64,000 nt of DNA, from positions 122,501 through 186,500 of the forward strand of contig WPIO01000084.1 in assembly GCA_009760855.2 (NCBI GenBank), read 5' to 3'. Under the pieces are notes generated by a model. That model was not told the origin of the DNA, made no database searches, and saw only the letters and a list, made by a program, of their open reading frames with translations. The DNA is from Cristatella mucedo (Eukaryota > Bryozoa > Phylactolaemata > Cristatellidae). The position numbers and the translations under genes are program-made. Shown piece after piece: positions 1-13,240 of the stretch. Positions within the stretch are counted from its first letter, which is position 1; the number at the start of each line of letters is the position of its first letter.

Positions 1-1267
<1,267 letters not shown>

Positions 1268-1735
1268 TGAACCTATTGGCGGGGACCCGGGTCCCCACAA
1301 AGGACCCGTGTTAAAAATAAATTAATTATTTTCTAGAAAATAGTCAAATCATAGAAAAACCTCATGTTCAGTTATATATGACATATTAAAAACCTTAGAA
1401 CACTAATGCAGTTTCCGCTCACTCGCATCCTCTCACGGCGCCATACACGGAGTTCGCAAAGAAAAAACTGGCGATTAGTGTTAAAACGCCGAAGACGAAG
1501 CCCGGGCGCCGACGATCCCCCCCCCCCGCTCTGCAGCTTGGCCAGAACTCAGTCCTGTCTTCCTTCGCCAATAAGTAGAGAATGAAAGTTGAAATCTGAT
1601 TGTGGTGGAGCTTTATTGACCAAAAGAAGAGGATTGAGCCTATAACGAGGTCTACCTGACTATTATTCACGGCGTTATAAAGTTTTTGCGAGACCCGGGT
1701 CCCCAATAGGATCCGGGTACCCGCCAATAGGTTCA
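1268..1735. mobile_element. Small terminal-inverted-repeat element (MITE-like)
   Basis: The first 27 bases (1268-1294) start TGAACCTATTGGCGGG. They match the reverse complement of 1709-1735 at about 25 of 27 positions. Both ends then carry a second GC-rich block, GACCCGGGTCCCC (near 1283-1296 and 1692-1704). The 468-bp interior has no transposase motif. The ends are GC-rich while the flanks are AT-rich. No clear target-site duplication longer than TT is visible. This looks like a non-autonomous DNA transposon, but the superfamily cannot be assigned. Confidence 0.6.
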
Positions 1736-1819
1736 TTTGGCCCACTATTCAGCATCAAAGCAAATACGAAGCGAATTTACTGTGATTTTTTGGTGCAGTC
1801 CAATTAAACACAGACACAC

Positions 1820-1970
1820 ACGCTCGCTCGAGCACACGCATACACGCACACACACACACGCATATACATGTATATATATGTATGTATGTATGTATGCATG
1901 TATGTATGTATGTATGTATGTATGTATGTATGTATGTATGTATGAATATATGAATGTATGCATGTATAGG

Positions 1971-2012
<42 letters not shown>
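1820..2012. repeat. Compound microsatellite: (CA)n, (TATG)n, (TA)n
   Basis: A short CA-rich part (about 1810-1858) runs into TATG units (about 1870-1975) and then pure TA (about 1976-2010). The open frames on both strands encode only Tyr/Ile/Cys/Val repeats and are artefacts of the repeat. Confidence 0.95.
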
Positions 2013-2013
<1 letters not shown>

Positions 2014-3833
2014 GTATACGTGCAGATATACTTGTACAGTCGTCCCTCGCCACTTTGCGCTTCGACTTCCGCTGCTTCACCCTATCACGTACTTTTCAAA
2101 TCCATATATATTCATTGAAAAATTGATCGAGAGAGTGAAAATTATATTGCCCTCGCTCGACTTTCTGAGTCAATTTTCCATCCCTGCATTACAATCAAAA
2201 TTGAAATTACTGTACCTATTAAACGCGGAAAAATAAGTTGACGCACCTGCTGGAGATGCTGAACCACCTGAAGACTGATCGTACTTTCAGAGGAGCATAA
2301 ACCTTCCTCGTCTTTGCTGTGCTGTACATCTCTTAATCTTCATCGTTTTATCATCAAATAAGTTTCACTTTTTTAATAGGTTAGTAGTTCCATATAAGAA
2401 CTTTGCATAATTAAATTTGAAACAGTAATAACATGCTATTTTTAACGTCTATTATGTCATGATTTCTCTTATTTTGTTTAATGCATAGGGTAATACGAGT
2501 GCAATGGTGACTAAAGGCATGCTATTTCATGTCCAGACTCTAACAATGTTAAACACCGTATTCAAAGGTCTTGAACAGGTTTTCTATTCTCTAACTACGA
2601 TAATATATTTGATTTATAAATAAAAAAAGTTGCGGAAATTCACTTATTGCGGTAGAGTCTCGAACCGATAAACTGCAATATTGTGTTGGGGCACAATTTT
2701 CTGCCGAGAGAAATCAAATATTTTGCTGGAGGGATCGGCGACGTCTGCGGTAGTTACGCCTCTGGCAAAGTTTTGGAAACGAGACGAGTCTTTTTATCTC
2801 TTCTTATCTCCTGTTACTGTTTTTTTTGTTCGGCTCGTCAGTGTTTGCCACACACCCTGATCCTAATATTCTTCATACAATAAACACTAAATAAACGCTA
2901 ATAGTGGTAATAATCTAGGTCCGCTTAGTGTGGACCTATACTCGTGTGTGTCAATCTGGTCAGATCGTAGGATTTTCACTTTGGCTGACGCTACGATGCA
3001 ATTGGATTAAAAAGACGACAAATTGCGCTTCCCCGCGTAATGAGCGTAAATCGGAGCGACTCATTTAATTAAAATAGAATTGCGTGAAATATAATTTGCA
3101 AAGGGCGCCTCTATGAAAATGCAGTCATTAAGTAAGCTAATCTTTGGCAAATAAAACACAGCTATAGATGGACGAATCGCTCGAGCTGAGTTTTAATTGT
3201 TATTGGTCTTGAGGTACGTGCGCTCGTGGCTCTTCACGTTGTGCTTCCGCTTGCCAGCACTTACCACCAAGGGAATGTCTAGTGCTCTGCTCGTTGTTTA
3301 GCTGAATTCTGCACGAATAAATGTTGCAGCCAACGAACCTACAATTCAAAAGCAATAAATACATTAAAATTTTGATTGCTGTAAAAGTAAGTGCTCCACA
3401 AGACGCAGTCAGTTGCCTGTGACAGCCCAGCGTACGGCAAATGCTTAACCTGCCTTGACAGGAAACGAGACGCGTTCTTTATTTTCAGGGTCTTCGTGCA
3501 AATTTTAGCGTGGGATATTTTACGTAAAGTCATGGAGAGCAGCTAATTGACCTGCTTTACCTACGTGAACGGAATTATGTTCCAAGTGCTTTGCTGGTGA
3601 AAAGCTGATCGTATCACAATATTGGCTTTCATTTCTACCGCCGACAAAATTAGCTCCAGCTATCAAATAACACTTACTCTGCATCCTGCTACCTTATTCC
3701 CGTTGCAGCTACTGTTGAAAACATTCTTACTGGTATGGTCTGTAACTTGTTGATGCTTAACGACGCTAAGATTATCCTATGACTTATGGGCAAACTGTTG
3801 ACCAACCTGGTGACCCTAAACGTTGAAAATTAT
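2013..3833. other. AT-rich unique sequence, nothing recognised
   Basis: Only short frames occur (for example 2683-2883 plus and 3339-3533 minus). None shows a domain motif or good splice context, and I see no repeats shared with the rest of the window. Confidence 0.5.
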
Positions 3834-4015
3834 AATATAATAATAAGAATAATAATGCACTTGATAAAGCGCCCTCAGAGAACTCAGTCTCTTTCTAGGC
3901 CCTTTACATTTTCTGCAAAGGGAAATGCAATTGAATGGTGAGTAATATCATGCTTGATAAACAACGTTAATAGCATGGTTAGGGATGACATGCTCAGGGT
4001 CAGCATGCAAAGACC
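3834..4015 (-). mobile_element. L2-like LINE 3' end (minus strand)
   Basis: An (AATAAT)-type tail is followed by the conserved GCACTTGATAAAGCGCCCTC block, then CTCTTTCTAGG, GCAAAGGGAAATGC and a 3'-UTR segment containing GGTCAGCATGCAAA. The same order occurs at the 3' ends of the better-preserved copies at 11730, 54425 and 62878. No coding part is attached, so this is a short 5'-truncated fragment. Confidence 0.85.
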
Positions 4016-4099
4016 TCACCCGCAAGTTTATCTCATCTAGCACATTTCCAGTGACGTCTGTCTTAATCTGGGCTTGCTATTCTAAAAGAACTTCCATTG

Positions 4100-4470
4100 C
4101 ATGAGCACTCTGCATCCAAGGTCAGGTCAATCTACTTACGGCTACAGAATATCGTCAAATTCAGAGCCTGCTCTGAGAAGAGTACGACAGCCAAGCTGGT
4201 TCGTGCGCTTGGAAATCGTTTCCAGATTACAGCCATTTGTTCAAGACTCCCGGCCTGTACCTCTACTCGCCTGCAACTGATGCAAAACTCAACATCTCTT
4301 TGCTCTGTTGTCAGCAACACAACTGCAGTTGCACATTATTTCTTTCTATACTTTTCTTGCTCGCTGTTAAGTATCGAATCTATTTCAAGATTTTCTGGCT
4401 TACAGTTAACGTCATTTTACTTCTTCGACATCCTTGCTCCTCCAGCGTGCTCTCATAAAACCCGCTGCTA
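4100..4470 (+). pseudogene. Decayed L2-like reverse transcriptase C-terminal fragment
   Basis: The plus-strand translation contains degenerate versions of the conserved C-terminal RT segments of the window's L2 copies: a LQNIVKFRAC-like block, TTAKLVRALGNR, RLPACTSTRLQLMQNS, and then a degraded hydrophobic stretch. It is too diverged to be functional. It lies in the opposite orientation to the LINE tail just upstream. Confidence 0.7.
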
Positions 4471-5264
4471 AATATTGAACGATTTCCCTGTTCCTCTGAA
4501 GAAATTGAAATCTTTTGGCGATCAGACCTCAGATTCGCACGCACTGACCGTCTGAAAATTGCTTCCGGCTTTGGTCACTGCCTGTAATGACTTTACATCA
4601 ATCAAGTTTCAGCTATAAATACAGGTAGATCCGTTTCGCACAGCTTTCTCTTCACCACGGTGAAACTTGACTTTTTTCCGTGTGCTTTTCGTGGTTACCT
4701 ATGCATGATATAGTGAATGTTACAAGACGAACGTTCTACTAAACGCTGGCCCTGAATCTCTCTTGCGTGCGTTAGCATGTTGGTCTGAGCATACTACTTG
4801 TTTGCTTCTGAACTATTTTCTAGTTATTCTACCTTACATATCCGAAATGCTCGTCTATTGAATCTCTAGCAGATATTTGCAACGCCCTTTAACAGATTCC
4901 AATTTCGTAGGACGCCCCACAAATTTTCTATTATTAATATTCCCAGTCATTATTTTATCGGAGCAATGAAGATAACGACGCTGATAGAATTTGGCGCCCT
5001 AGGCATCAGAATTTGGCGCTCTAGACATCGTCGGAACAGCCCACCTCGTCGTACAGACCAGAGTAAGCCGATAAACAACGTGCGTCCTGAGTCGTTTTCT
5101 TGCTCATAGCATTGGCGCTTCCAGAAAATGCATTGCTAAATTCATTGACACTTCCTTTCAAATTCCTTTTTCAATGGTCAAGGGCTGACTGAAAGGTCCT
5201 GCAGCTAGCGTTGTACGTCAGTTTGCACCTACTGAAGTAATGACGAAGTCTTCCTTCTCCTATT
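4471..5264. other. Unique sequence, nothing recognised
   Basis: No open frame with domain motifs and no repeat shared with other parts of the window. Confidence 0.45.
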
Positions 5265-5285
5265 TCTCGCTCTCTCCCTCTCCCC

Positions 5286-5319
<34 letters not shown>

Positions 5320-5320
5320 G

Positions 5321-5351
<31 letters not shown>

Positions 5352-5352
5352 C
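5265..5352. repeat. (TC)n followed by (TA)n microsatellite
   Basis: TC repeats run from about 5265 to 5320 and change into TA repeats up to about 5351. The minus-strand Arg/Glu-rich frame over it is a repeat artefact. Confidence 0.95.
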
Positions 5353-5851
5353 TGCTTTGCTGCATACTTTGTTGCACAGAATCATTAAAAAGTTGCAAGA
5401 CATCTACCGTTTTAATGTGATGATTTCCATATATAGGTCTGTGACTCCGCAAAGCCACAAAGATGGCTTAGGTATTAGCTGAGAGAGCAAGGGCATGGCC
5501 CGCTTCCCTTCGCACGATTATAGGTACACACACAGAGAAGATTGCAGATTTCCAAAGATTGTGACAAAGATTGAGGAGGACATCTCTTTGGGCTGTGCTT
5601 CTCGTTTGGGCAGATATACTAGGATTGCTAAGAAATCAGACTTCAACTTAAACCAGGAGTTTTCTCGCCTGAGCATTGGGCAAAACCGGCCCTTCTCCCA
5701 CGGCCACGTTTGTCGGTCGAAATGCAATAGCCTGCAATTAAAGTCCGCTCGTACAGACTGCCTCATTTAGACAGCTTTTCTGAGGTATGAAATAGGTCGT
5801 CGAAACAAAACCCATAATGTACGCCATCCGAAAAGACAATATTTTTCGCCG
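5353..5851. other. Unique sequence with overlapping open frames of unknown status
   Basis: A 91-codon plus frame (5495-5770) and an 82-codon minus frame (5518-5766) overlap completely, so neither is convincing. Neither translation shows a known motif. Confidence 0.35.
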
Positions 5852-5982
<131 letters not shown>

Positions 5983-6474
5983 TCCCTGTAAGCCTGCTGA
6001 GATCAGATCCGTGACTCTGGTGACAATAGAATGTCTTTCAAAGTGCAGCCGACAGCTCTTCGCTTTCGCTAGCTGCGCCTGTGGTCTCTTCTAAACGTTA
6101 GCCGCTCTATGCTGCATGACACGGAGAAAACCTCTCAAGCCAGTGACTCTACGCTGCCGCTCAGTGGCAGCTTCCCGTCAATTTCATCATTTAGGCAGAA
6201 CGAAAGCAGTGTAACAATCGGTAACTGAATTAAAGGCGTTCAGTCATGGCGACTAATCACCTCTAAAATTCAAGGTCAAAGGGTGCCGACAGAATGTCAT
6301 GTCTGTCAAGACGCCGTGCCACCATGCACTGCAATCACTAGCCTGATGACCTTGCCAAGGTTGTAATTTCTTTCTGAGTGATTTTCTTTGAGACTATTGA
6401 CTTACTGAGTACATGCTTGATTCCTGCAAGAAGCGAGAATCTGCACAATATTTTCCCTGTGCCACACTGATGCT

Positions 6475-6634
6475 CTAGCGAACTGAGGAGTCTCCAATGG
6501 TAACCCACCAATGTTCTCCCGGCTTTCGGCCCTCGTCGCATCCAGAAGTTGTGACATAGTTCCCTTTGCAGCTACGTCTGCTGCAAAGCGTCGGGAAGCC
6601 ATTCCGACATGTGCACCAGTTACAGCCGTCATAC
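6475..6634 (-). CDS. Pacifastin-like gene, exon 2 (cysteine-rich domain)
   Basis: One base completes a Trp codon, followed by YDGCNWCTCRNG and the remaining domain cysteines, ending at TAG (6477-6475). A reading frame shifted by one is also open and overlaps it. The cysteine pattern and the phase match to exon 1 select the frame given here. Confidence 0.6.
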
Positions 6635-7482
6635 CTGCAACGGAGTACAAGCTTTGAAAATTACTCCGGTAGTTCTCAGTCCGTCACAGACAACGGCTAC
6701 TAACTAATAGTTTTGCAGCACAATTTACCAGAGTTCATTTTGGGTAACACCTATGGCGCAGATTAGCGTTGACCCATTAGTCAATCTAAGGATCGCGTAC
6801 GAAAGCATTCAAAGCTGAGTAAGCCAATAGGTTCTTCGTTAGTTAAAAGAAGACTTTACTTGCTCTTGCACGTGTAGAGAGCATCGCTATTTGGATTGCT
6901 CATAGACGTGCTTACTCATTTTATAATTTTGCTTTAATTGACCACCAAGGTTTCTATTCTCTGAAAGTTCCTTAAGTCTGGTTGGGAAGATTGAAAACCT
7001 CCTGAGAAGGTTGCGTTTAAGTGCTTCACATCACACTCGATTCAATTCAGCCGCAAAAGATGGTAACAGCTCTTGGCAGGAACTGTTTTGATGTAGAGAA
7101 CGCCAAAACGTAGTGAACTTGAAGCTATTTGTAATAAAGTTAGTTAAGTAGGAGTTTGACATTCTCTTCAGCAATCAACACTTTGAATTCCAAATATCGC
7201 TTCGCCTCAAGTATTCTGTGCCATTGTTTGGAAACTATGACACAGATTTTGAACAAGTCGTTAAAATGTTTTTAGGTAGCAACCGTGATGCCTGATGCGA
7301 TGAAAGCCACCACGGGGGAGGGGGTAACGTACTGACTTACGCCGAATTTGCCCCTGACGGCGGGTCCAGTCTGCCTATCAAAGCCGCACTTACCAGCTTG
7401 TCAGGCCAGACAGGCAGGGGTTAGAGCATGCAGTCGCGAAGCTTGTGACCAGCACTGCCACGGCTAGCTTCGTCGCTCCCAT
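6475..7482 (-). CDS. Secreted pacifastin-type cysteine-rich protein, two exons
   Basis: The predicted secreted protein of about 82 residues is probably a serine-protease inhibitor. Exon 1 (7482-7394) starts at an ATG with a good context (AGAGAATGG). It encodes a signal peptide, basic at residue 5, hydrophobic at about 6-18, with likely cleavage near residues 18-20, and ends at a CTG|GTAAGT donor in phase 2. Exon 2 (6634-6475) follows a TTGCAG acceptor and restores the frame. The joined protein contains C-x10-C-N-W-C-T-C-x2-G-x4-C-x3-C. This is the spacing of the pacifastin light-chain domain (C-x(9-12)-C-N-x-C-x-C-x(2-3)-G-x(3-6)-C-x(3)-C), six cysteines forming three disulfides in the known family. 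The first domain cysteine lies in exon 1. After the domain the frame runs about 30 residues, with one more Cys, to a TAG. An internal donor-like CATTG|GTGGGT in the same phase could lead to further domains, but no third exon with the motif was found on the minus strand below 6475. A VWC-like domain is the main alternative. Confidence 0.62.
7394..7482 (-). CDS. Pacifastin-like gene, exon 1 (signal peptide)
   Basis: The exon has 29 codons plus two bases. It begins MGATKLAVAVLV, a typical short eukaryotic signal peptide, and ends with Asn-Pro-Cys and the first spacer of the domain. The donor is GTAAGT, a perfect consensus. Confidence 0.6.
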
Positions 7483-9546
7483 TCTCTGTTCGTCCGTCCC
7501 CAATTCCCTTTCACTGCTAAAGCAAAAGCAGCAGCGAAATGTTAGTCCAGATAGCCCAGGTAGGCATCTTTTGACGTCAGCTTCACGCTGCCTAAGAAAT
7601 ATTTAAACAAGGTAGCTTGATACGTTATCTCGAGAGCCAACCCAACAGGTGGCCTGCCGATCAGGGTATTCGGGTGTTCCGGTTGCAACTCCAAAAGCTG
7701 AATCCGTCAGTCAAAATACTCTTATCGATACAGTGCTAAAATAAACATCATGAATAGCTACACCAAAGCATCTTGTGTAGAATGTATACAAAGAAAATGA
7801 AAGAAATGGCGCCGACATCAGGTACGATAAATACAAAAATAAGCGAGATAGCGTTTTTGAATCGCGGCTCAATGTTCACTGCTTCCCTGCTTGCTACTGC
7901 TACTCCATGCACTGATAGTACGGGCACAGCAAATGTAAATCAGCGAGAATTCGTGCAGTCATCTGCATTATTGTGCAATTTTGAGATGTTTAGCCCTTTA
8001 CCTTGGAAATGGATTTAAAAGAATCTACAGTCAGCTGGCCCGTGGTATAAGTCGAGGGAGCAGCAAGATGTAACTATACAGAGCAGCTTCCACGATGGTG
8101 GATCAGGATATCCACCGTGAACAAACATCACTGTCGCCTGCCTGCTTGGCAAGTCTAGGCAAGTGCACAACATGGTTGACATCTTGATGAATGAGAGCAG
8201 TGGGCAAGCTCATTCAAAGAAGCGTGATGTGTCGTGAAGGCAGCGTTGGCATTGCAGGATGGTTAGAAGTGCTATCATTGTCTTCGGGATAGCGTTTGAT
8301 AAAAAGCTGGTTCCTAAAATCGTCTCTTGTGTAGTCTAAAAAAAAAACTTTTTCAGCAGAGAATATAAATACGACACAACTGTATGCCTTATCTGCTAGT
8401 ATTAAGCATAGCTGTGGATATCATAACCTGTGTTAAATTTGACCCCATATATTAGACTGGCACGACCACTTTTGCTAATATTTGCCTGTTTGTTACTAGT
8501 CCTTTCTTGCTCGTGTGCGTTTTTAGTATAGTAGTATTCATTCGAAAAGATCTCAAAAAGGCAGTGCTAGGCTGCAGCCCATCGTCAAAAGACGGGTTGA
8601 TCTTGGCTGGAAATGTAGGTAACTCGTAAAAACTCTGGTAGGCGGCCGACTAGGTTTGCATTCAAGGCGAACGTTTGATTGAGATCAATGTGAGCATCAA
8701 GATCCTGTCACAGCCTAGATTTGAGAGCGGCTCTGGAGGCTTCTTGGTTTCTCAAAAGATGGCAGGCACCTTTGTTGCTGACGGGGCTGAAAAGGTTGGA
8801 ATCGATTAGCCTTCGTGCTCTCTTTGAGCCAGTTTCTGCGGAGGGGCTATCACTTACTCGGATCGCTTTCTTAACGGGGATAGAGAAGGTAATTCGATTT
8901 CGACAGATCTCAATAACTCGCTTGGTGTCGTGCCTGGAAATTCGTAACTTGATGAGGTCATCAGTTTCGTTTTACGCAGGTCATGTTTACGCAGATCGTA
9001 AGATGTCTGCAGGGCACTGCATTGTCACCGCCCTGAGGATTCAGATCCTGGAGGTTCGCCTTCAAGGCAAAGCTCTGAGGTATTTCTCCTGAGAGCACGG
9101 GTCATTTTTCTAATTGGGGCGCTCTTCTTGACAAAAAGCTTCGGCACGAAGCTTGCAGCAGCTGTTATGGTAGTCCAAGTAACCTCGCTGGATCAAGTGC
9201 TCAGAATAAGCACCGGATTATAATCAAGAATTACTGAGCAAATCGCGTTCAAGCCTTTTAATTTACTTACTACAGTGAGCTAATTATTTCAAAATACTGC
9301 TTTGGTCAAATTTTACTTACGAAGTATCAGTATAATTTATTCACAATTTTACTACATTAAGGTGTTAAAATCAGTTGCAGATACTCTCTAGTTGCCCATA
9401 ACCAGACGGCAGCAAAATTCACATTTTACAATGGAAATTACTAGCAAGAGATTACAGGCCACACGCGATTGGAAAAAATGAAACTGTTCTCACTAACCGT
9501 TGTAGGAAGTGGGAATTTTTATGAATCAAGCGAAAGATATATATAC
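7483..9546. other. Unique sequence without recognised genes
   Basis: It contains plus-strand frames of 81 codons (7773-8018) and 123 codons (8721-9092). Neither has a recognisable motif, coding-like splice context or partner exons. No repeat shared with the rest of the window was seen. Confidence 0.45.
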
Positions 9547-9724
<178 letters not shown>

Positions 9725-11192
9725 TCGAAAGTCAAACGATATAGAAATATCGAAAATGCGCTGTTCTTGCATCCTAGTATATTGCAAAATTTAGGAGCGA
9801 GAAATCAATGCAGTGTAATGCAATGGTGGGCAAGAATTCTCTACTTCACGCGCTGGCGGCTGCAAGTAGCATTGGCTGCCTCAGGCTGAAATATAAGGCA
9901 GAACGCCGTTGTTCAGAGTTGCCGGTTCAATGGAGCTGCTAATCTGGACATTGCTATCAAACAACCGTACTGTGTTGGCTCTCCAAGCCTTTGGGCTTTT
10001 CCCGAACGGCCAAACAGGATGTACTCCGCCCTCTAGCCAGATACTGGTACTGATACCAGTGGCCCCTTCAAGTCGAAGCCAAGTACCACGATTACCAGAG
10101 ACTTGGTAGACCAGGCCGGCCGCCCAATGACGCACAAGCATACACTCTACAGAGCTACTGCTCAAAGCTCTGTTCGGCTAATTACAGCTTACTACTTTCA
10201 AATGTGCATTTAGTAGCGGTATTTTGCCCTACGACTATAACGTTGGACAAGCTGAGGAGCAGTGCCGTTAATCGTGTCAAAACTCCGCCGGTAGTAGGAT
10301 GACTATGCGGCCAGCTGTGGCCAACCGCATCAATCGGCTACTCTTAAAGCAGGCAGCTTTCATTAAGTTTATTTTAAATCCATACAGCATTCAATATTCG
10401 TCTGCTGTTCAGTTAATCTTCGCTGACCGAGACAGCTCACGACAAGAAAAATTAACTTCATGAATTTAAATATTCGGTGACAGGGGTAGCGATGTATTTG
10501 CTGCACACCAGCACTGAGGAATGTCTGCTGATTGCAAGTCATAAAATACCATGTAACTTAACATGCTCTAGAAATTGGTGGAGCAGGCTGTTGGCTAAAT
10601 GTTTTTAGTTTGATAAATGACAATAGTTGCAAGGCTCCTTTGACTTTCAAGGTAAGAAGTCGAGCAGTACCAACCAGCATTCCTAGATCATTAGTAGTGG
10701 TTTTTAAATGCCAGCTGCAAATGTCGTTGAATTCTTCACTCTAGCTGGGCCAACGTCAACTTGCGTTTGACAGGCAAACGATTAATTTCAGCTTGAAGGT
10801 CTTAGTTTTCTAAAATTGCTAGCATTTCTCATGGCACAGAAGCAAAGGAAAACACATGCTGCGTTTTCAAGTACTGTAACAGAACAACATGCTGAGATTG
10901 AACTGTAAATGTCAACGAGAAGCAGAAAACAAATGCCGTCTGTTACGTACAATTTAACCCGTTTTCGACAAAGGCTGTTATATTGACATTTCCACACGGG
11001 TTAATTTAAACGTCGATTCCGCCTGTATATCAACTGACTTCGATAGGCACGATACAATATTGACATGATGGTGGTGTGAGACAGGAAATTGGTGCTTTTG
11101 CGCTGCTGATTTCATTCATCATACGTAGGGGCTACCAGGCAGGGATGATGGCAGCAGGTTTACGATTTACATTTAAAGCAGATGTAAAGCGC
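9725..11192. other. Unique sequence; one unexplained minus-strand open frame
   Basis: A 94-codon minus-strand frame (10165-9881) lies in a locally GC-richer patch, with Gly/Trp/Leu-rich composition and no motif I recognise. The rest is AT-rich with no evident feature. Confidence 0.35.
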
Positions 11193-11252
11193 CGAGAAAG
11201 CGATTGAGCTCTCTGAGGGAGCTTTATCAAATGTATTATTGTTATTATTAAG
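11193..11252 (+). mobile_element. L2-like LINE 3' tail (plus strand)
   Basis: GTAAAGCGCCGAGAAAG, then CTCTCTGAGGGAGCTTTATC and an ATTATTGTTATTATTA tail. This is the conserved 3' hairpin and short-repeat end of the LINE family, with no coding part. Confidence 0.8.
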
Positions 11253-11729
11253 GCGATAGTTATTTCGATCGTACCACCAGGCTTTTGGGAGCTTTTATAG
11301 TCAGCAAGGACGTAATAAGTTCAAAATTGCCAATTCTTCTCACCAGTCCGGCCAAGTTAGGTGCGTACCACATCATAAACACGCAGTGCAACCCGCAATC
11401 GAACTGCTATGAACGCCACCCGATAAGTTCTTAATGGTTGGTTAAAAAGGGTGGCTAGCCCAGGTTTCTCTTACTTATGCTCATGCGGTGCACGAAATCA
11501 CCCGTCAGAGTATTTCTCCCGAATTGAGACTCTCGTTGCCTTTGATGCTACAGTATGCTCACCTACCCAAGCAAAGCTGCATCCGCACAGTCTTTACAAC
11601 CGTTCGGGGGGCCAAGGATGCCGAACCAGCCTTGGTCTCAGAATGCCTCTAACGAGCGAGTGCTGCTTACATTGTCACCGAGCTTCGGTACCGAGCCGGC
11701 CTCATGCGGGCATAGAACGTGTACCCTGT
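11253..11729. other. Unique sequence between two LINE ends
   Basis: A 113-codon plus frame begins here (11451) and runs into the LINE tail. Its last residues are an Asn run encoded by the AAT repeats, so it is not a credible gene. Confidence 0.4.
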
Positions 11730-12899
11730 AATAATAATAATAATAATATTGCACTTGATAAAGCGCCCTCAGAGAACTTAATCTCTTTCTAGGTGCTTTA
11801 CATTTGCTGCAAAGTGATACGCAATAGAATAGTAAGTAAAATCATGCTTGAAAAACAAACAAAATGAATAACATGGTTAGGGGTTACATGCACTGGGTCA
11901 GCATGCAAATGTGGTTAGTGGCAGCATGAACAGTGTCAGCACGCATAAGCACATCGAGGACGAATCACAAGGACCCACTAAATGCTGTCCTAAATAGGTA
12001 TGTTTTTAAGTTTCTTTTAAATGTGGTCAGGTCAGGGGATGTTCTGATGCAGGTCGGGAGGGAGTTCCAGGCTGTGGGAGCATACGAGCTAAATGCACGG
12101 TCTCCAAAGGATTTAAGGTTTGTACGAGGTATTTCTAGACTGTTGGATTCCGAAAAGCGAGTGGTACGATGCTTTGCCTGATGGGGTAGTATCTCTGAAA
12201 GATAGGCTGGAGCCATAGAATGAAGAGACCTAAAAGTGAGCGACAAAACCTTGAAGTCAATCCGTTGCTTGACTGGTAACCAGTGCAGGTCGGCGAGAAG
12301 TGGAGTAATGTGGCAACTGCGACGCTCACGACAGACAAGCCTAGCTGCAGAGTTTTGCACCAGCTGCAATCGCCTGATCGCACATGCTGGTAGGCCAGTA
12401 AGCAGTGAGTTGCAGAAGTCGAGACGAGATGTCACGAATGCATGGACCAACTTGGACGTGGTATCCTTATCTAAACAAGCCCTATTTTTAGCAATGTTAT
12501 GAAGCTGAAAATAGGCTGATTTGACTGTGGAGCTGATGTGGTCGTCTAACGAGAGGTCGCTTTGGAATATGACACCTAGATTTCGAGCTGATGCAACTGG
12601 AGATATGCTGGCAGAGCCAATTTCGAAAGTCAGCCTTTCCAATTTCTGAATAACACTAGGTTTGCCCATAACTAGTAAGTTAGTTTTATCATCGTTTAGT
12701 TTTAGAAAATTTGCTGCCATCCATGATCGGATGTCATCAATGCATGCAGCAAGTGAGTTGAGAGAATTTGAGGTGCTCGAAGGCTGGGAGGGATCAAAGC
12801 AAAGGTACAACTGAGTGTCATCCGCATAGAAGTGAAAGCCTAGATTGTGCTTGGCAGTCACATCAGCGAGAGGGAGAGTATAAACGGTGAAAAGGACCG
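11730..12899 (-). mobile_element. L2-like LINE, 5'-truncated copy (RT C-terminal half)
   Basis: The 3' end at 11730 has an AAT-repeat tail and the AAAGCGCCCTCAGAG block. Reading leftward on the minus strand, 12861-11965 is one continuous 298-codon frame. It begins just upstream of the RT catalytic FHFYADDTQLYL motif and runs through LKLNDDKTNLLVMG, NLGVIFQSDLSLDDHI, the thumb segment [30 protein letters not shown] and WNSLPTCIRTSPDL to the stop. It is the best-preserved RT C-terminus in the window. The upstream RT and endonuclease domains are missing, so it cannot be autonomous. The join to unrelated DNA is near 12899. Confidence 0.92.
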
Positions 12900-13149
12900 T
12901 ACACTGAGAGGCAGTGACTTTTAGCTGTAGGTACGGAGTATTCTTTCGGCTTGGTAGTAACTTGAAAGCACTACCGTGGCTATATCGTTACCTGTTTCAA
13001 GCGCCTTTTCCTTGGCAACATCGGGATTAGTAGACGAACACCAATACACCGTCGGATACAAGTAAACGACACTCACTTATTACTTAAACGGTTACTTATT
13101 TTCGAACACGAGTCTGTCCTTCTCCCTCATCCGTTTCTACCCCAACCTT
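12900..13149. other. Unique sequence
   Basis: No feature recognised. Confidence 0.4.
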
Positions 13150-13177
13150 TCTGTCACTCCTCGCTCTCTCTCTTTCT

Positions 13178-13219
<42 letters not shown>

Positions 13220-13240
13220 CTCTCTCGCTCTCTCTCGCTC
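13150..13240. repeat. (TC)n microsatellite with CGCTCTCT units
   Basis: Imperfect TC repeat, with three TCTCTCGC-type units at its right side. Confidence 0.9.

Noticed and set aside
1737-2126. Tyr/Ile/Cys-rich open frames over 1737-2126 and likewise at 9509-9889, 51502-51687 and 52983-53193
   Set aside because: They arise from TA, TATG and GT arrays on both strands.
4237-4458. Hydrophobic 73-codon frame resembling a small membrane protein
   Set aside because: It overlaps the L2-like RT relic in another frame.
5495-5770. 91-codon plus-strand open frame
   Set aside because: A minus-strand frame of similar length overlaps it completely and neither has a motif or splice partner.
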